A stretch of DNA of 64,000 nucleotides, taken from positions 443,476-507,475 of the forward strand of contig JAFWOT010000012.1 in the NCBI GenBank assembly GCA_017509785.1, in the 5' to 3' direction. This DNA is from Clostridia bacterium (lineage in GTDB: Bacteria; Bacillota; Clostridia; Christensenellales; CAG-138). Shown in pieces: positions 17,501 through 25,493 of this stretch. Positions within the stretch are counted from its first letter, which is position 1. Every line of letters starts with the position of its first letter. The position numbers and the translations under genes were made by a program. The notes under the pieces were generated by a model that saw nothing but the letters and a program-made list of their open reading frames with translations, had not been told where the DNA came from and made no database searches.

Positions 17501-17991
17501 TAAAGCCCGAGTTCGACGCCGTAATGGAGATCCCCCTCGACGCGCACATCCCGCCGAAGTACATCCCACGCCAGCAGGGGCGCATCTCGATGTACAAGCG
17601 CATCGCTTCGATAAACGACCTCGATTCCTTCCGCGACGTGCAGGATGAGCTCATCGACCGCTACGGCGACATACCCCGCCCTGTGCAGACGCTGCTGGAG
17701 ATCTCGCTACTGAAATCGAAGGCGGAAGCTCTGGGGCTCTCCGCCGTGTCCGTCAAGCAGGAGGAGGCGAAGCTCACGTTCTCGCCCGAGGCCGCGCCGG
17801 ATCCCGTCCGCTTCTTCGAGGTGGTGGCGAAGCTCCCCGGTGCGCAGGTCACCGAGAAGGCCGTAAAGAGCGGCAGCCGCGAAAAGCGGGCGACGGTGCT
17901 TCTCATCCGTCAGCGCAAGAAGGCCCCCGAGGATATGTTCCAACAGGCGAAGGAAGCGGTGGAAAAGCTCCTCGCCTGCGTGAACGAATAG
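14518..17991 (+). CDS. mfd: Transcription-repair coupling factor Mfd
   Basis: A full-length 1157-residue Mfd. The N-terminal UvrB-homology region (with GGYVDVFP and EFFDDEID), the RNA-polymerase-interacting domain ([21 protein letters not shown]) and the RecG-like translocase are all visible. Walker A is [14 protein letters not shown], Walker B DEEQRFG, motif [14 protein letters not shown] and motif [10 protein letters not shown]. The TRCF C-terminal domain ends the protein. It displaces stalled RNA polymerase and recruits UvrA. ATG 14518 is preferred over GTG 14512 because GAGG ends five bases before it. It heads a run of genes with very short gaps (9 bases to the next). Confidence 0.97.
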   Translation: MAKEYVLRILNESGEYRRLEEALGGGSGPVSVFGLGEAHRLHAAAALFTSLSRSMLIVMPSELAAAKAREELLHYVPDALLFPARELPLAVRRFVQSPQVEAQRLSVITKLIEGKPSMLVTSIEALMQRMAPPDAIAAAYHTVRVADRIEPEALLKKLVEAGYKREDICEGPGAVTLRGGYVDVFPLTAKNPVRIEFFDDEIDTIREFDPVSQRSTENVPMAEIPPATELPLTKEMRRNGVAALRGRVGYEEELEALKAGGSPDNALMLLPLFCRDKATLLQYLPEGSVILIDEPSRTEESAKLVFSNFLEGLSSVLKDGIGHPMQEGLVHSALDTIESLSSPRTAMLFSLTRSYNLIKPCELIRFETRPAPRYMGRGELLRDDLVSWRRKGSAVLIYAGRHAERLRESLSDIGADLPVSAELTRSPIPGEQLIIGETLPKGFEYPELKTVVLTEYEIYGSEARASAKPRKKRQSMAFSELEVGDLVVHEAHGIGRFTGVKTLTVDKRTKDYIELVYLAGDKLYIPTDQLDRVQKYIGGDESKAKLSRLGSGEWQRTVEKTRASAKKLAFDLVALYGERSRIKGYAFSPDTPWQAKLEASFPHAETPDQLTSIAEIKADMESDRIMDRLLCGDVGYGKTEVALRAAFKAAMDGKQCAVLVPTTILAQQHYNTFTSRFAGFPVNVELLSRFRTPAEQERIKERLKKGDIDVIIGTHSLLAKSVKFRDLGLLIIDEEQRFGVNHKEQIKELKRSVDVLTLSATPIPRTLHMSLAGIRDMSVIETPPEERYPVQTLVCEYNDRIVREAIIKEMARGGQVYLLYNTVKTMELFAEKIRELVPEARIAYAHGQMPERRLETTMLEFMEGAYDVLICSTIIENGLDISNVNTIIVCDADTLGLSQLYQLRGRVGRGARLGYAYLTFRQNKVLNEVADKRLSAIKDFTQFGAGFRIAMRDLEIRGAGDILGAEQSGHMAEVGYELYCKLINNAIHEARNEPVKPEFDAVMEIPLDAHIPPKYIPRQQGRISMYKRIASINDLDSFRDVQDELIDRYGDIPRPVQTLLEISLLKSKAEALGLSAVSVKQEEAKLTFSPEAAPDPVRFFEVVAKLPGAQVTEKAVKSGSREKRATVLLIRQRKKAPEDMFQQAKEAVEKLLACVNE

Positions 17992-18000
17992 GAGGACGAT

Positions 18001-19296
18001 ATGAACGAACTCACAAAAAAACTCGTTGAAGCCGTAAAAAACGATCTCACCCCCTCCCTTGGAGTGACGGAGCCGGGCGCGATCGCCTACGCCGCCGCGG
18101 CGGCCGCGCGGGCTTTGGGCGGCGGGATCCGTTCCGTCCGCGTGAAGCTCAACTCCTGCATTTACAAGAACTCATTCACCTGCGCCGTCCCCGGTACTGA
18201 CGGCATGGGCTGTGCTTTGGCGGCGGCTCTCGGCGCCGTGATGGGCGATCCCGAAAGGAAGCTCATGGCGACGGAGGGAGCGACCCCGGAGGATATCGAA
18301 AAGGCAAACGCCCTCGTGCGCGGGGGCCGGGCAACAGCGGAGCTTGCGGATATATCGCCGAAGGTATTCATCGAGGCGACGGTCGAAACGGAGAACGGCT
18401 CCGCGACCGCGGTCATCGAGGGCAGGCATGACGTCCTCGTCCGGATCTCGGTCAACGGCAGGGACGTCTTTATAAAGGACGCTGCCGGAGAGGGTCCCGA
18501 AAGGTTCCGCGTCAGCTCGGTCTCATTCAGCGACTTGCTCGAAGCCGTCGGCGAGGCGGAAGGGCTCGAATTCTTCGACGGGGCGATAAGCATGAACATG
18601 CGGCTCTATGAGGAGGGGCTTAAAAACGGTCTCATGCCTCTGACCGAAGCCCGCTGCCCGGAGGGAGCCTCCGCGGCGGAGACCGCCGAATGGATCGCCT
18701 GCGGCGCGATAGAGGCAAGGGTGCGCGGCGCGGCCGCCCCTGCGATGGCACTGACCGGGAGCGGCAGCCACGGGATACTCGCGACCCTCCCCGTATACGC
18801 TGCGGCGCAGGCCCATAACGCGGGAGAGGTCCTCCTCCGCCGCGCGCTGCTGCTGTCCGCTCTCGTCACGACCTATATAAAGGAGCTTTCGGGGCTCCTC
18901 TCGACGGCTTGCGGATGCGTGCTCGCGGGGGGAACGGGCGCGGCGCTCGGGATCTCGTACGTCATGGCAATGACACGGGACCGCAGGCCCGACGAAAACG
19001 AGCTTTACGCGATACTCTTCCGCGCGCTCAACTCGATGGCGGCTTCCGTTACGGGGATGATCTGCCATGGAGGGAACACGGGCTGCTCCTTAAAGGCGGC
19101 GATAGGCGTCAAGATGGCTTTCGCCTCCGCCGAGATGGCGGTAAAGGGCGCGGGAGCGGAGAGCGTGCACGGCATACTCGGCTTTACGCCGGAGGAGACC
19201 ATGCGCAATATGGGGAGGATCGCTTCTGATATGCTCCCCGTTGAGAGAAGCATTCTCGATATCATGAATTGCAAATCGGACGGCTGTCTGATATAA
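18001..19296 (+). CDS. L-cysteine desulfidase family protein (UPF0597/CyuA-like)
   Basis: A 431-residue homologue of CyuA/YhaM, the FeS-dependent L-cysteine desulfidase related to serine dehydratase alpha. Conserved features are LGVTEPGAIAYAAA, the ALTGSGSHGILATLPVYA loop and the cysteines in TACGCVLAGG and MICHGGNTGCSLKAAIG, which are likely cluster ligands. Cysteine would be split to pyruvate, sulfide and ammonia. AGGAGG precedes the ATG, nine bases after mfd. A polar amino-acid importer three genes downstream could supply cysteine or cystine. Confidence 0.88.
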   Translation: MNELTKKLVEAVKNDLTPSLGVTEPGAIAYAAAAAARALGGGIRSVRVKLNSCIYKNSFTCAVPGTDGMGCALAAALGAVMGDPERKLMATEGATPEDIEKANALVRGGRATAELADISPKVFIEATVETENGSATAVIEGRHDVLVRISVNGRDVFIKDAAGEGPERFRVSSVSFSDLLEAVGEAEGLEFFDGAISMNMRLYEEGLKNGLMPLTEARCPEGASAAETAEWIACGAIEARVRGAAAPAMALTGSGSHGILATLPVYAAAQAHNAGEVLLRRALLLSALVTTYIKELSGLLSTACGCVLAGGTGAALGISYVMAMTRDRRPDENELYAILFRALNSMAASVTGMICHGGNTGCSLKAAIGVKMAFASAEMAVKGAGAESVHGILGFTPEETMRNMGRIASDMLPVERSILDIMNCKSDGCLI

Positions 19297-19323
19297 TAAC
19301 AAAAAACAATTTCGGAGGCGGAT

Positions 19324-20331
19324 ATGCAGTACGTACCTTTCGGCAATACCGGGCTCACGGTCTCACGCGTGGGCTTCGGCGGGATACCCATCCAGCGCAT
19401 CGACGCGGAGGGGACCAAGAAGCTCTTTGAAAAGCTTTTGGAGCGCGGAGTCAACTATATCGACACGGCCCGCGGATACACGGTCAGCGAGGAATACATC
19501 GGTTACGCCATCGATTCGCTCAAATGCCGCGATAAGCTCTATCTCGCGACGAAGAGCATGGCGGCAGCGAAGGACGCCTTCTCGAAGGACATCGAGACGA
19601 GCCTTCGCAATCTCCGCACGGACTATATAGACCTCTATCAGATACACAATCCCTCCATGGAAAAGCTCGATACGATACTCGCCCCCGGCGGCGCGCTCGA
19701 GGCTCTTATGGAGGCGAAGGCCGCCGGTAAGATCGGGCATATAGGCCTCACCGCGCATTCCGCCGCGGTATTCGAAAGGGCGCTCGGGCTCGATTTCGTG
19801 GAGTCCATCATGTTCCCGTACAACATTGTCGAAACGCAGGGACGCGAGCTCGTCGAAAAATGCCGTGAATGCGGCAAGGCCTTTATTGCGATGAAGCCCC
19901 TGGCGGGCGGCGCGATAGAGGACGGCGCCGCCGCGATGCGCTACCTTCTGACCGACCCGAACGTCACCGTCGTCATCCCCGGCATGTTCGAGGAGCGCGA
20001 GGTGATCGAGAACACCTCCTTTGACGACTCCCCCCTGACGGAGGACGAGAGGATGAGGATAGAGCAAATACGCTCCACGCTGACCGGCAACTTCTGCCGC
20101 AGGTGCAATTACTGCGCGCCCTGCACGGTTGGCATCAACATACCCTCCGTGTTCCTCTTCGAGGGGTATCTTGAGCGCTACGGCCTCGAGGATTGGGCGC
20201 GGGGCAGATACGCAACGCTTCCGGTCAAGGCTTCGGAATGCATTGAGTGCGGCGTCTGCGAGACGAGGTGCCCGTATGAGCTGCCCATCCGCGATATGCT
20301 CAAAAAGGCGGCGGCGGAATTCGGAGAATAA
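19324..20331 (+). CDS. Aldo/keto reductase with C-terminal 4Fe-4S domain
   Basis: A 335-residue protein. Residues 1-255 are an aldo/keto reductase barrel with GFGGIPIQ, the catalytic-tetrad Tyr in YIDTARGY, and the QIHN strand. The C-terminal ~80 residues hold clusters of cysteines: CRRCNYCAPC and CIECGVCETRCPYELPIRDML, the latter a classic CxxCxxCxxxCP 4Fe-4S motif. This fusion is common in anaerobes and probably couples NAD(P)H and ferredoxin-level electron transfer, but the substrate is not known. GGAGG precedes the ATG; the next gene's ATG overlaps its stop by one base. Confidence 0.92.
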   Translation: MQYVPFGNTGLTVSRVGFGGIPIQRIDAEGTKKLFEKLLERGVNYIDTARGYTVSEEYIGYAIDSLKCRDKLYLATKSMAAAKDAFSKDIETSLRNLRTDYIDLYQIHNPSMEKLDTILAPGGALEALMEAKAAGKIGHIGLTAHSAAVFERALGLDFVESIMFPYNIVETQGRELVEKCRECGKAFIAMKPLAGGAIEDGAAAMRYLLTDPNVTVVIPGMFEEREVIENTSFDDSPLTEDERMRIEQIRSTLTGNFCRRCNYCAPCTVGINIPSVFLFEGYLERYGLEDWARGRYATLPVKASECIECGVCETRCPYELPIRDMLKKAAAEFGE

Positions 20332-21251
20332 TGAGCATTATACTTCGCCCCGTTCAGGGAGAATTCGATATCCCCGATGATCTCAAAAGGATAATCGGTA
20401 CGGAAAAGCCCGAGGTCCTTCGCTTTTTCGACGACTCCGTTTACGATAACGAGGACAAGGGATACAACGCCTTCAAGCTTTTGACGCCTGACGGCTCCTT
20501 CGTGCTGAAAAGATACGAGCTTCCCGAGGACAGGGACGCCGAGGTCAAACACTACCGCCTTCTTCAAGGGCTCCCCGTCCCAAAGCTACTTGCCGTCTCA
20601 TCGGACTGCATACTGATGGATTTTGTTGAGGGCGACGACTTAAAGCATCCGACAGACGACGGCGTTCGCGCCGCGGCCGAAAGCCTCTGCGCCGTTATGA
20701 ACGCCTACCCCATGGGCAGGGACTATGAGAAACAGCGGTATGAAGCCTACCTTCGCCGCCTTGAAAGGCGGGCGGGCACGCTTGAGGATGAGCCCGAGCT
20801 TAAGCGGGCGTTCGCCGTTTTCTTTGAAAGGCAGAAGCACATTCCCCTGACGCTGTCGAATTCGGATCTTCTGCCGATCAACATCCTTTACGACGGACGC
20901 AGGGCGACCATTATCGATTGGGCATTCGGAGGCTTCATGCCGTATTCCCTTGATATCGCAAGGTTTACGGCGCATGGGCAGACCGTCTCCTCCGTCACTC
21001 CGTTCCGCATGAGCGATGAGCAAAAGGAGCTTTTCAACTCCCTCGTCTATGAAGGACTCGATATCAAGCCCTCCCGCGGGGAATACGAACGCGATCTGCT
21101 CCTCGCCCGCATTAACGAATACATTGAGATCCTGGAATACTATTTCGGAGACAGATCGGTCCCGCGGACCGAAAGCGTTTCCCTGTATTATTACCCGCTT
21201 GCTCTTGAGCTTGCCGGGCAGATAAACCGTGATACGAACAAGCTATCTTGA
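20331..21251 (+). CDS. Aminoglycoside phosphotransferase (APH)-fold kinase
   Basis: A 306-residue small-molecule kinase of the APH/choline kinase fold. The N-lobe has VLKRYELPEDRDAEVKHYRLL, equivalent to the ATP-binding Lys and its Glu partner. The catalytic loop reads LSNSDLLPINILYDG, where Asn replaces the usual His of HxDxxxxN, and the metal-binding IIDWAFGG follows. Its substrate is probably a metabolite; there is no reason to assume antibiotic resistance. It overlaps the aldo/keto reductase stop by one base and is followed 15 bases later by the importer genes. Confidence 0.82.
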   Translation: MSIILRPVQGEFDIPDDLKRIIGTEKPEVLRFFDDSVYDNEDKGYNAFKLLTPDGSFVLKRYELPEDRDAEVKHYRLLQGLPVPKLLAVSSDCILMDFVEGDDLKHPTDDGVRAAAESLCAVMNAYPMGRDYEKQRYEAYLRRLERRAGTLEDEPELKRAFAVFFERQKHIPLTLSNSDLLPINILYDGRRATIIDWAFGGFMPYSLDIARFTAHGQTVSSVTPFRMSDEQKELFNSLVYEGLDIKPSRGEYERDLLLARINEYIEILEYYFGDRSVPRTESVSLYYYPLALELAGQINRDTNKLS

Positions 21252-21266
21252 CCTTTGGAGGCATTT

Positions 21267-21950
21267 TTGACAGAACGGCTTATAAACATACTTCTTGAAT
21301 CCTTCCCGAAGATATTCCTTCAGGGGCTCCTCGTGACGATACCGCTCACGGTCATTTCGTTTGCCATCGCAATGGTGATCGCGATGGTCTGCGCCATGAT
21401 CCAGATAGCGAACGTGAAGGGGCTGAAGCAGATAGTCCGCTTCTATATATGGATAATCCGCGGGACTCCGCTGCTCGTTCAGCTCTATCTCATCTACTTC
21501 GGCCTGCCGGATCTCGGTATAGTGCTGCCGAGCTTCCCCTGCGCGATCATGGTCTTCGCCCTCAACGAGGGGGCCTACTGCGCGGAGACGATGCGCGGCG
21601 CGATAGAATCCGTGCCGAAGGGGCAGCTCGAGGCGGGCTACTGCGTCGGCATGAGCTATATGCAGATAATGCGGAGGATAATCCTCCCCCAGGCCTTGCG
21701 GACGGCGTTCCCGCCGCTCTCGAACTCGCTCATCAGCATGGTGAAGGATACCTCCCTCGCGGCGAACATAACCGTCGTCGAGATGTTCATGACCGCTCAG
21801 CGCATCGCCGGGCGAACCTATGAGCACCTCGCTCTCTATATCGAGGTCGCGCTCATCTACCTCATTTTCTGCACGGTATTCACATGGCTGCAGCGCCTCG
21901 GCGAGAGGAAGCTGACCAGCGTTTCGGGAGGAGGGAGCATCCATGCTTGA
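21267..21950 (+). CDS. Polar amino-acid ABC transporter permease (HisM/GlnP-like)
   Basis: A 227-residue permease with about five transmembrane helices and the EAA loop (AEYCVG-like: GQLEAGYCVGMSYMQIMRRIILPQALR). The FYIWIIRGTPLLVQLYLIYFGL segment is the HEQRo-family hallmark. The start is TTG at 21267, five bases after TTTGGAGG; an in-frame TTG at 21255 overlaps that ribosome-binding site. It overlaps the ATPase gene by 8 bases. It forms the membrane channel of an importer for a polar amino acid, possibly cystine. Confidence 0.93.
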   Translation: MTERLINILLESFPKIFLQGLLVTIPLTVISFAIAMVIAMVCAMIQIANVKGLKQIVRFYIWIIRGTPLLVQLYLIYFGLPDLGIVLPSFPCAIMVFALNEGAYCAETMRGAIESVPKGQLEAGYCVGMSYMQIMRRIILPQALRTAFPPLSNSLISMVKDTSLAANITVVEMFMTAQRIAGRTYEHLALYIEVALIYLIFCTVFTWLQRLGERKLTSVSGGGSIHA

Positions 21951-22683
21951 AGTCACGGGGCTCAAAAAAGCATTCGGCGGGAACAAGATATTAAAGGGAG
22001 TCGACGTATCCCTTCAAAAGGGGGACGTGCTCTGCGTACTGGGGCCCTCGGGCTCCGGCAAGACGACGATGCTCCGCTGCCTCAATTACCTCGAAAAGGC
22101 GGACGCGGGGCGCATGCGCTTCATGGAGAACGAGTACGACATGCCCGGCATTTCGAAAAAGGAGATCTCCGCTTACAGGCGGCACACGGCGTTCGTTTTC
22201 CAGAATTTCAATCTCTTTGCGAATAAGACCGCCATCCAGAACGTGACGGAGGGGCTCATCGTCGCAAGGAGGATGTCCAGGGCCGAGGCGACGGAACGCG
22301 CCGAGAAGGCGCTCATCGAGGTCGGTCTCGAGGGCAAATTCGATTCCCGCCCGAGCCAGCTCTCCGGCGGGCAGCAGCAGAGGGTCGCGATAGCGCGCGC
22401 CGTCGCCGCGGAGCCGGACGTGATATTCTTCGACGAGCCGACCTCCGCGCTCGATCCGGAGCTGATCGGCGGCGTGCTCGACGTAATACGCGGGCTCGCC
22501 GAAAACGGCAGGACCATGATGATAGTCACCCATGAGGTGAACTTTGCCCATAACGTGGCGACGCGCGTCATATTCATGGACGAGGGGCGGATACTCGCAG
22601 ACGCGCCCCGCCGCGAATTCTTCGGAGCGGAACAGCTCCCGAGGATACGAAGCTTTTTGAATTCTTTGGAAAGAAAGGAATAA
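21943..22683 (+). CDS. Polar amino-acid ABC transporter ATP-binding protein (GlnQ-like)
   Basis: A complete 246-residue ABC ATPase: Walker A GPSGSGKTTMLRCLN, Q-loop in FVFQNFNLFANKTAIQN, signature LSGGQQQRVAIARAVA, Walker B VIFFDEPTSALDPEL and the H-loop in IVTHEVNFA. It powers the importer with the permease it overlaps. GGAGGGAG precedes the ATG. The order permease-ATPase-binding protein is usual for this family. Confidence 0.96.
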   Translation: MLEVTGLKKAFGGNKILKGVDVSLQKGDVLCVLGPSGSGKTTMLRCLNYLEKADAGRMRFMENEYDMPGISKKEISAYRRHTAFVFQNFNLFANKTAIQNVTEGLIVARRMSRAEATERAEKALIEVGLEGKFDSRPSQLSGGQQQRVAIARAVAAEPDVIFFDEPTSALDPELIGGVLDVIRGLAENGRTMMIVTHEVNFAHNVATRVIFMDEGRILADAPRREFFGAEQLPRIRSFLNSLERKE

Positions 22684-22686
22684 ACT

Positions 22687-23478
22687 ATGATGAAAAGACT
22701 GTTGGCAATGACGCTCATCTGCCTCATGGCGCTCGCGCTCTTCGCGGGCTGCGCCGGGCAGACGGGCAGCAGACTGGACGCCGTTAAAAAGAACGGCAAA
22801 CTCACGATAGCCATGGAGGGCACCTGGTCCCCCTGGACCTATCACGACGAAAGCGGCAAGCTCGTCGGGTTCGACGTTGAGATCGGGCAGTACATAGCCG
22901 AGTACATCGGCGTTGAGGCCGAGTTCATCGAGGGCGAATGGGACGGTCTGTTCGCGGGGCTCGATTCCGGCAGGTACGACCTCGTTATAAACGGCGTCGA
23001 CATCACAGACGAGCGCAGGGAGAAGTACGATTTCTCCGACCCGTACGCCTACATCCGCACGGTGCTCGTCGTCCGCAGCGACAACGAGGAGATCAAGTCC
23101 TTTGAGGATCTTGCGGGCAAGACGACCTCCAACTCCATAGGCAGCACCTATATGGAGCTCGCAGAGCAGTACGGCGCGAAGGTCGAGGGCGTGGACTCCC
23201 TCGGCGAGACGATGCAGATGGTCATCTCAGGCCGCGTGGACGCGACGCTGAACGCCGAGGTCTCCGTCGCCGATTACCTGCGCGAGCATCCGGAAGCCGA
23301 GATCAAGCAGGTCGCCGCGACCGCGGAAGCGAACCGCGTCGCCATCCCCATGCCGAAGGGAGAGAACTCCGCCGACCTCAAGAAGGCCGTCGACGAGGCC
23401 ATCGCCGCGATGCGCGCGGACGGCACGCTCGCCGCTCTCTCCATGAAGTATTTCGGGATCGACATCACGAACAATTGA
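22687..23478 (+). CDS. Amino-acid ABC transporter substrate-binding lipoprotein
   Basis: A 263-residue solute-binding protein of family 3. The signal peptide ends in the lipobox Leu-Phe-Ala-Gly-Cys, so it is membrane-anchored outside the cell. GKLTIAMEGTWSPWTYHD and GFDVEIGQYIAEYIG, DLVINGVDITDERREKYDFS and GSTYMELAE are the ligand-binding landmarks. Which amino acid is bound cannot be read reliably; the neighbouring cysteine desulfidase homologue hints at cysteine or cystine. It starts three bases after the ATPase gene and is followed by a terminator. Confidence 0.94.
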   Translation: MMKRLLAMTLICLMALALFAGCAGQTGSRLDAVKKNGKLTIAMEGTWSPWTYHDESGKLVGFDVEIGQYIAEYIGVEAEFIEGEWDGLFAGLDSGRYDLVINGVDITDERREKYDFSDPYAYIRTVLVVRSDNEEIKSFEDLAGKTTSNSIGSTYMELAEQYGAKVEGVDSLGETMQMVISGRVDATLNAEVSVADYLREHPEAEIKQVAATAEANRVAIPMPKGENSADLKKAVDEAIAAMRADGTLAALSMKYFGIDITNN

Positions 23479-23490
23479 GGTAAACGCACA

Positions 23491-23527
23491 AAGGCCGCAG
23501 GAAACGCCCCTGCGGTCTTCTCTTGTT
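23491..23527 (+). terminator. Terminator of the mfd-to-importer operon
   Basis: An 11-bp stem with one G-U pair (23491-23501 with 23509-23519) followed by TCTCTTGTTTTG. Confidence 0.75.
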
Positions 23528-23582
23528 TTGGGAGAGTTCCGGATTTTGATATGGGGAGCTTGGCTTCTCCTCTCCCCTCCTC

Positions 23583-23666
23583 CCCGAAGGGATATCGGGT
23601 CGGCGCAAGCCGACGTATCGATTTGACGAAGTCAAAGTATCGAGCGCCGTGAGGCGCATATCGATG
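23583..23666. repeat. Modular hairpin repeat, three hairpins joined by TATCGA linkers
   Basis: GTCGGC-gcaa-GCCGAC, TTTGAC-gaa-GTCAAA and GCGCC-gtga-GGCGC follow one another, each separated by TATCGA. Two of the loops are GNRA tetraloops. A second copy with two hairpins lies at about 29003-29061. The surrounding gap 23528-23719 has no coding signal. Confidence 0.6.
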
Positions 23667-23719
23667 GACCGTTCTCTCCGTCTTTTCTCCCTTCGGTCGA
23701 AACGCCGCCCATCCCGCTT

Positions 23720-23923
23720 TCAGCATTTCGGCAGAGCCGCAAGCGCGATCACCGCTCCCGTGAGGGCTATGACCAGCAGCACGAGCAGCCATTGCGGTGC
23801 GAGGAAGAGCAGCGCCGTCACGATCCCCGCCGCAAGGAGTATGAGCGCGGCCGCTTTGAAGCCCGCGGGCGGCCGCCTTCTTTTCGTCGGGCGGCGCGAA
23901 CAGAAGTCAACACCGAAAAGCAT
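23720..23923 (-). CDS. Small membrane protein, two hydrophobic helices
   Basis: A 67-residue protein on the opposite strand to its neighbours. AAGGAGG lies five bases before the ATG, a strong ribosome-binding site that argues for a real gene. An Arg/Lys/Pro-rich N-terminus (RRPTKRRRPP) precedes two hydrophobic helices with almost no loop between them (AAALILLAAGIVTALLFL and QWLLVLLVIALTGAVIAL). I do not recognise the family. The Arg-rich segment suggests the N-terminus stays in the cytoplasm. Confidence 0.6.
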   Translation of the reverse strand: MLFGVDFCSRRPTKRRRPPAGFKAAALILLAAGIVTALLFLAPQWLLVLLVIALTGAVIALAALPKC

Positions 23924-24022
23924 ATCGTCCTCCTTGTAGTTTCACTCCGCTACGATATTCAGGCGCTCGTTAAAATATATCGAAAAATTCAAAAAATTTT
24001 CTAAAAAAAACCGATTTGGCTA

Positions 24023-24051
24023 TTGAACGCGGCGCGTGGGAATGATAAAAT
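24023..24051 (+). promoter_or_regulatory. Sigma-A promoter of mreB
   Basis: TTGAAC (24023-24028), a 17-nt spacer and TAAAAT (24046-24051), about 55 bases before the mreB ATG. Confidence 0.78.
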
Positions 24052-24106
24052 ATTGTGAATGCATATCGAATACGGTTGCTTCACTATAATCGAACGGAGA
24101 ACACTC

Positions 24107-25147
24107 ATGGGTTTCTTTGAATTTAATGACGTAGGTATCGATCTGGGTACTTCCAGCGTTCTTGTATATGTACATAATAAGGGTATCGTGCTCCGCGAGC
24201 CGAGCGTTGTCGCGGTCGAAAAGATCACGGGGCACATCTATGCCGTCGGTGAGGAAGCGCGCCGCATGCTCGGCCGCACGCCCGGCAACATAATCGCCAT
24301 CCGCCCCCTGCGAGACGGCGTTATTTCCAATTTCGACATAACCGAAAGGCTGCTCCGCCACTTTCTCAAGAAGGTCGTCGGGACAAAGATCTTCTTCAAG
24401 CCCCGCGTAGTCGTGTGCGTTCCTTCGGGCGTCACCGAGGTCGAGAAGCGTTCCGTTATAGACGCGACCGAAGAAGCGGGCGCGCGCCACACCTACCTTA
24501 TCGAGGAGCCTATCGCGGCCGCTATCGGCGCGGGGATCGACATCTCCCAGCCCCGGGGCAACATGGTCGTCGACATCGGCGGCGGCACGACGGACGTCGC
24601 GATAATCTCCCTCGGCGGCAGCGTGCTTTCGGAATCCATCAAGGTCGCGGGAGACCGTTTTGACGACGCTATCGTCCGCTACATGCGCAAGAAGCACAAT
24701 CTGCTCATCGGCGAGCGCACTGCCGAGGATATGAAGATCCGCATCGGCTCCGCTTACCCGAGGAAGGAGCAGCTCTATATCGACGTAAAGGGCAGGAACC
24801 TCATCTCCGGTCTGCCCCAGGCGATCACCATCGGCTCGAACGAGATGATCGACGCGCTCGAGGAGCCCCTGCAGAACATCCTTGAGACGATCCGCAACCT
24901 CTTTGAGAAGACCCCGCCCGAGCTGGCGAGCGATATCGCGGAGAACGGCATCTGCCTGACGGGCGGCGGCGCGCTGCTCTACGGCATGGATAAGTTCGTC
25001 GCCGAGCATACGAAGGTCCCCTGCTACGTCGCGGAGGATCCCATCTCCTGCGTCGCCATCGGCACGGGCAAGGTGCTCGACAATATCGAAAAGTACTCCA
25101 TAAGCGCCATCTATGATTACAAGCGCGGAGATTACTTCGAAGCGTAA
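24107..25147 (+). CDS. mreB: Rod shape-determining protein MreB/Mbl
   Basis: A 346-residue bacterial actin. Phosphate-1 loop GIDLGTSSVLVYV, connect and phosphate-2 loops including VVDIGGGTTDVAII, and the adenosine-binding CLTGGGALLYGMD are all present. It assembles into membrane-bound filaments that direct lateral cell-wall synthesis. It stands alone, without mreC/mreD, which fits an Mbl-type or secondary MreB paralogue. The ATG at 24107 is preceded by GGAG with 7-nt spacing; the open frame upstream begins at the expected transcript start. A terminator follows directly. Confidence 0.95.
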   Translation: MGFFEFNDVGIDLGTSSVLVYVHNKGIVLREPSVVAVEKITGHIYAVGEEARRMLGRTPGNIIAIRPLRDGVISNFDITERLLRHFLKKVVGTKIFFKPRVVVCVPSGVTEVEKRSVIDATEEAGARHTYLIEEPIAAAIGAGIDISQPRGNMVVDIGGGTTDVAIISLGGSVLSESIKVAGDRFDDAIVRYMRKKHNLLIGERTAEDMKIRIGSAYPRKEQLYIDVKGRNLISGLPQAITIGSNEMIDALEEPLQNILETIRNLFEKTPPELASDIAENGICLTGGGALLYGMDKFVAEHTKVPCYVAEDPISCVAIGTGKVLDNIEKYSISAIYDYKRGDYFEA

Positions 25148-25155
25148 GCCGTTAA

Positions 25156-25180
25156 AAAATCGTAACGGTGTTACGATTTT
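25156..25180 (+). terminator. Terminator of mreB
   Basis: AAAATCGTAAC (25156-25166), loop GGT and GTTACGATTTT (25170-25180) form an 11-bp perfect stem that begins 9 bases after the stop codon. It is also the first part of the tandem repeat that follows. Confidence 0.75.
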
Positions 25181-25355
25181 AGGCTTACGCCGATCCAGCT
25201 GTGCTGGATCGGTTCCTATCGGCGAAGCCGAACAGGTAACGGTGTTACGATTTTAGGCTTACGCCGATCCAGCTGTGCTGAATCGGTTCCTATTGGCGAA
25301 GCCGAACAGGTAACGGTGTTACGATTTTAGGCTTACGCCGATCCAGCTGTGCTGA
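25163..25355. repeat. 74-bp tandem repeat, about 2.6 copies
   Basis: Units begin at 25163, 25237 and 25311, exactly 74 bases apart. Each carries the terminator 3' arm (TAACGGTGTTACGATTTTAGG) and a second hairpin CGATCCAGC-TGT-GCTGGATCG. Copies differ at a few positions and the third is cut short. In the rest of the gap (25356-25493) only the inverted repeat AGCAGGT...ACCTGCT (about 25430-25470), just before the phosphohexomutase ribosome-binding site, stands out. Confidence 0.8.
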
Positions 25356-25493
25356 TCTGTTCATTCAGTAGCTCATCGTCCGCTCCGGCGGCGATATGCA
25401 TAAAAGTTTAATAAGTTTTCAAAATTATAGCAGGTGCTGTGAGGTCTTTTCTCTGTACCTGCTTTTGATTGGAAAAGTGCTTTGGAGGTCAAC

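Noticed and set aside
14866..17547. 893-codon open frame on the minus strand
   Set aside because: Antisense to mfd, Arg/Glu-rich low-information protein, no start signal; GC-rich codon shadow.
20331..21251. Aminoglycoside resistance gene
   Set aside because: The protein has the APH fold but sits in a metabolic operon and has a changed catalytic-loop His; resistance cannot be inferred.
25163..25355. CRISPR array
   Set aside because: 74-bp contiguous tandem repeat without unique spacers.
25148..25493. Riboswitch in the leader of the phosphohexomutase gene
   Set aside because: Hairpins are explained by the mreB terminator and its tandem copies; no conserved aptamer core was recognised.
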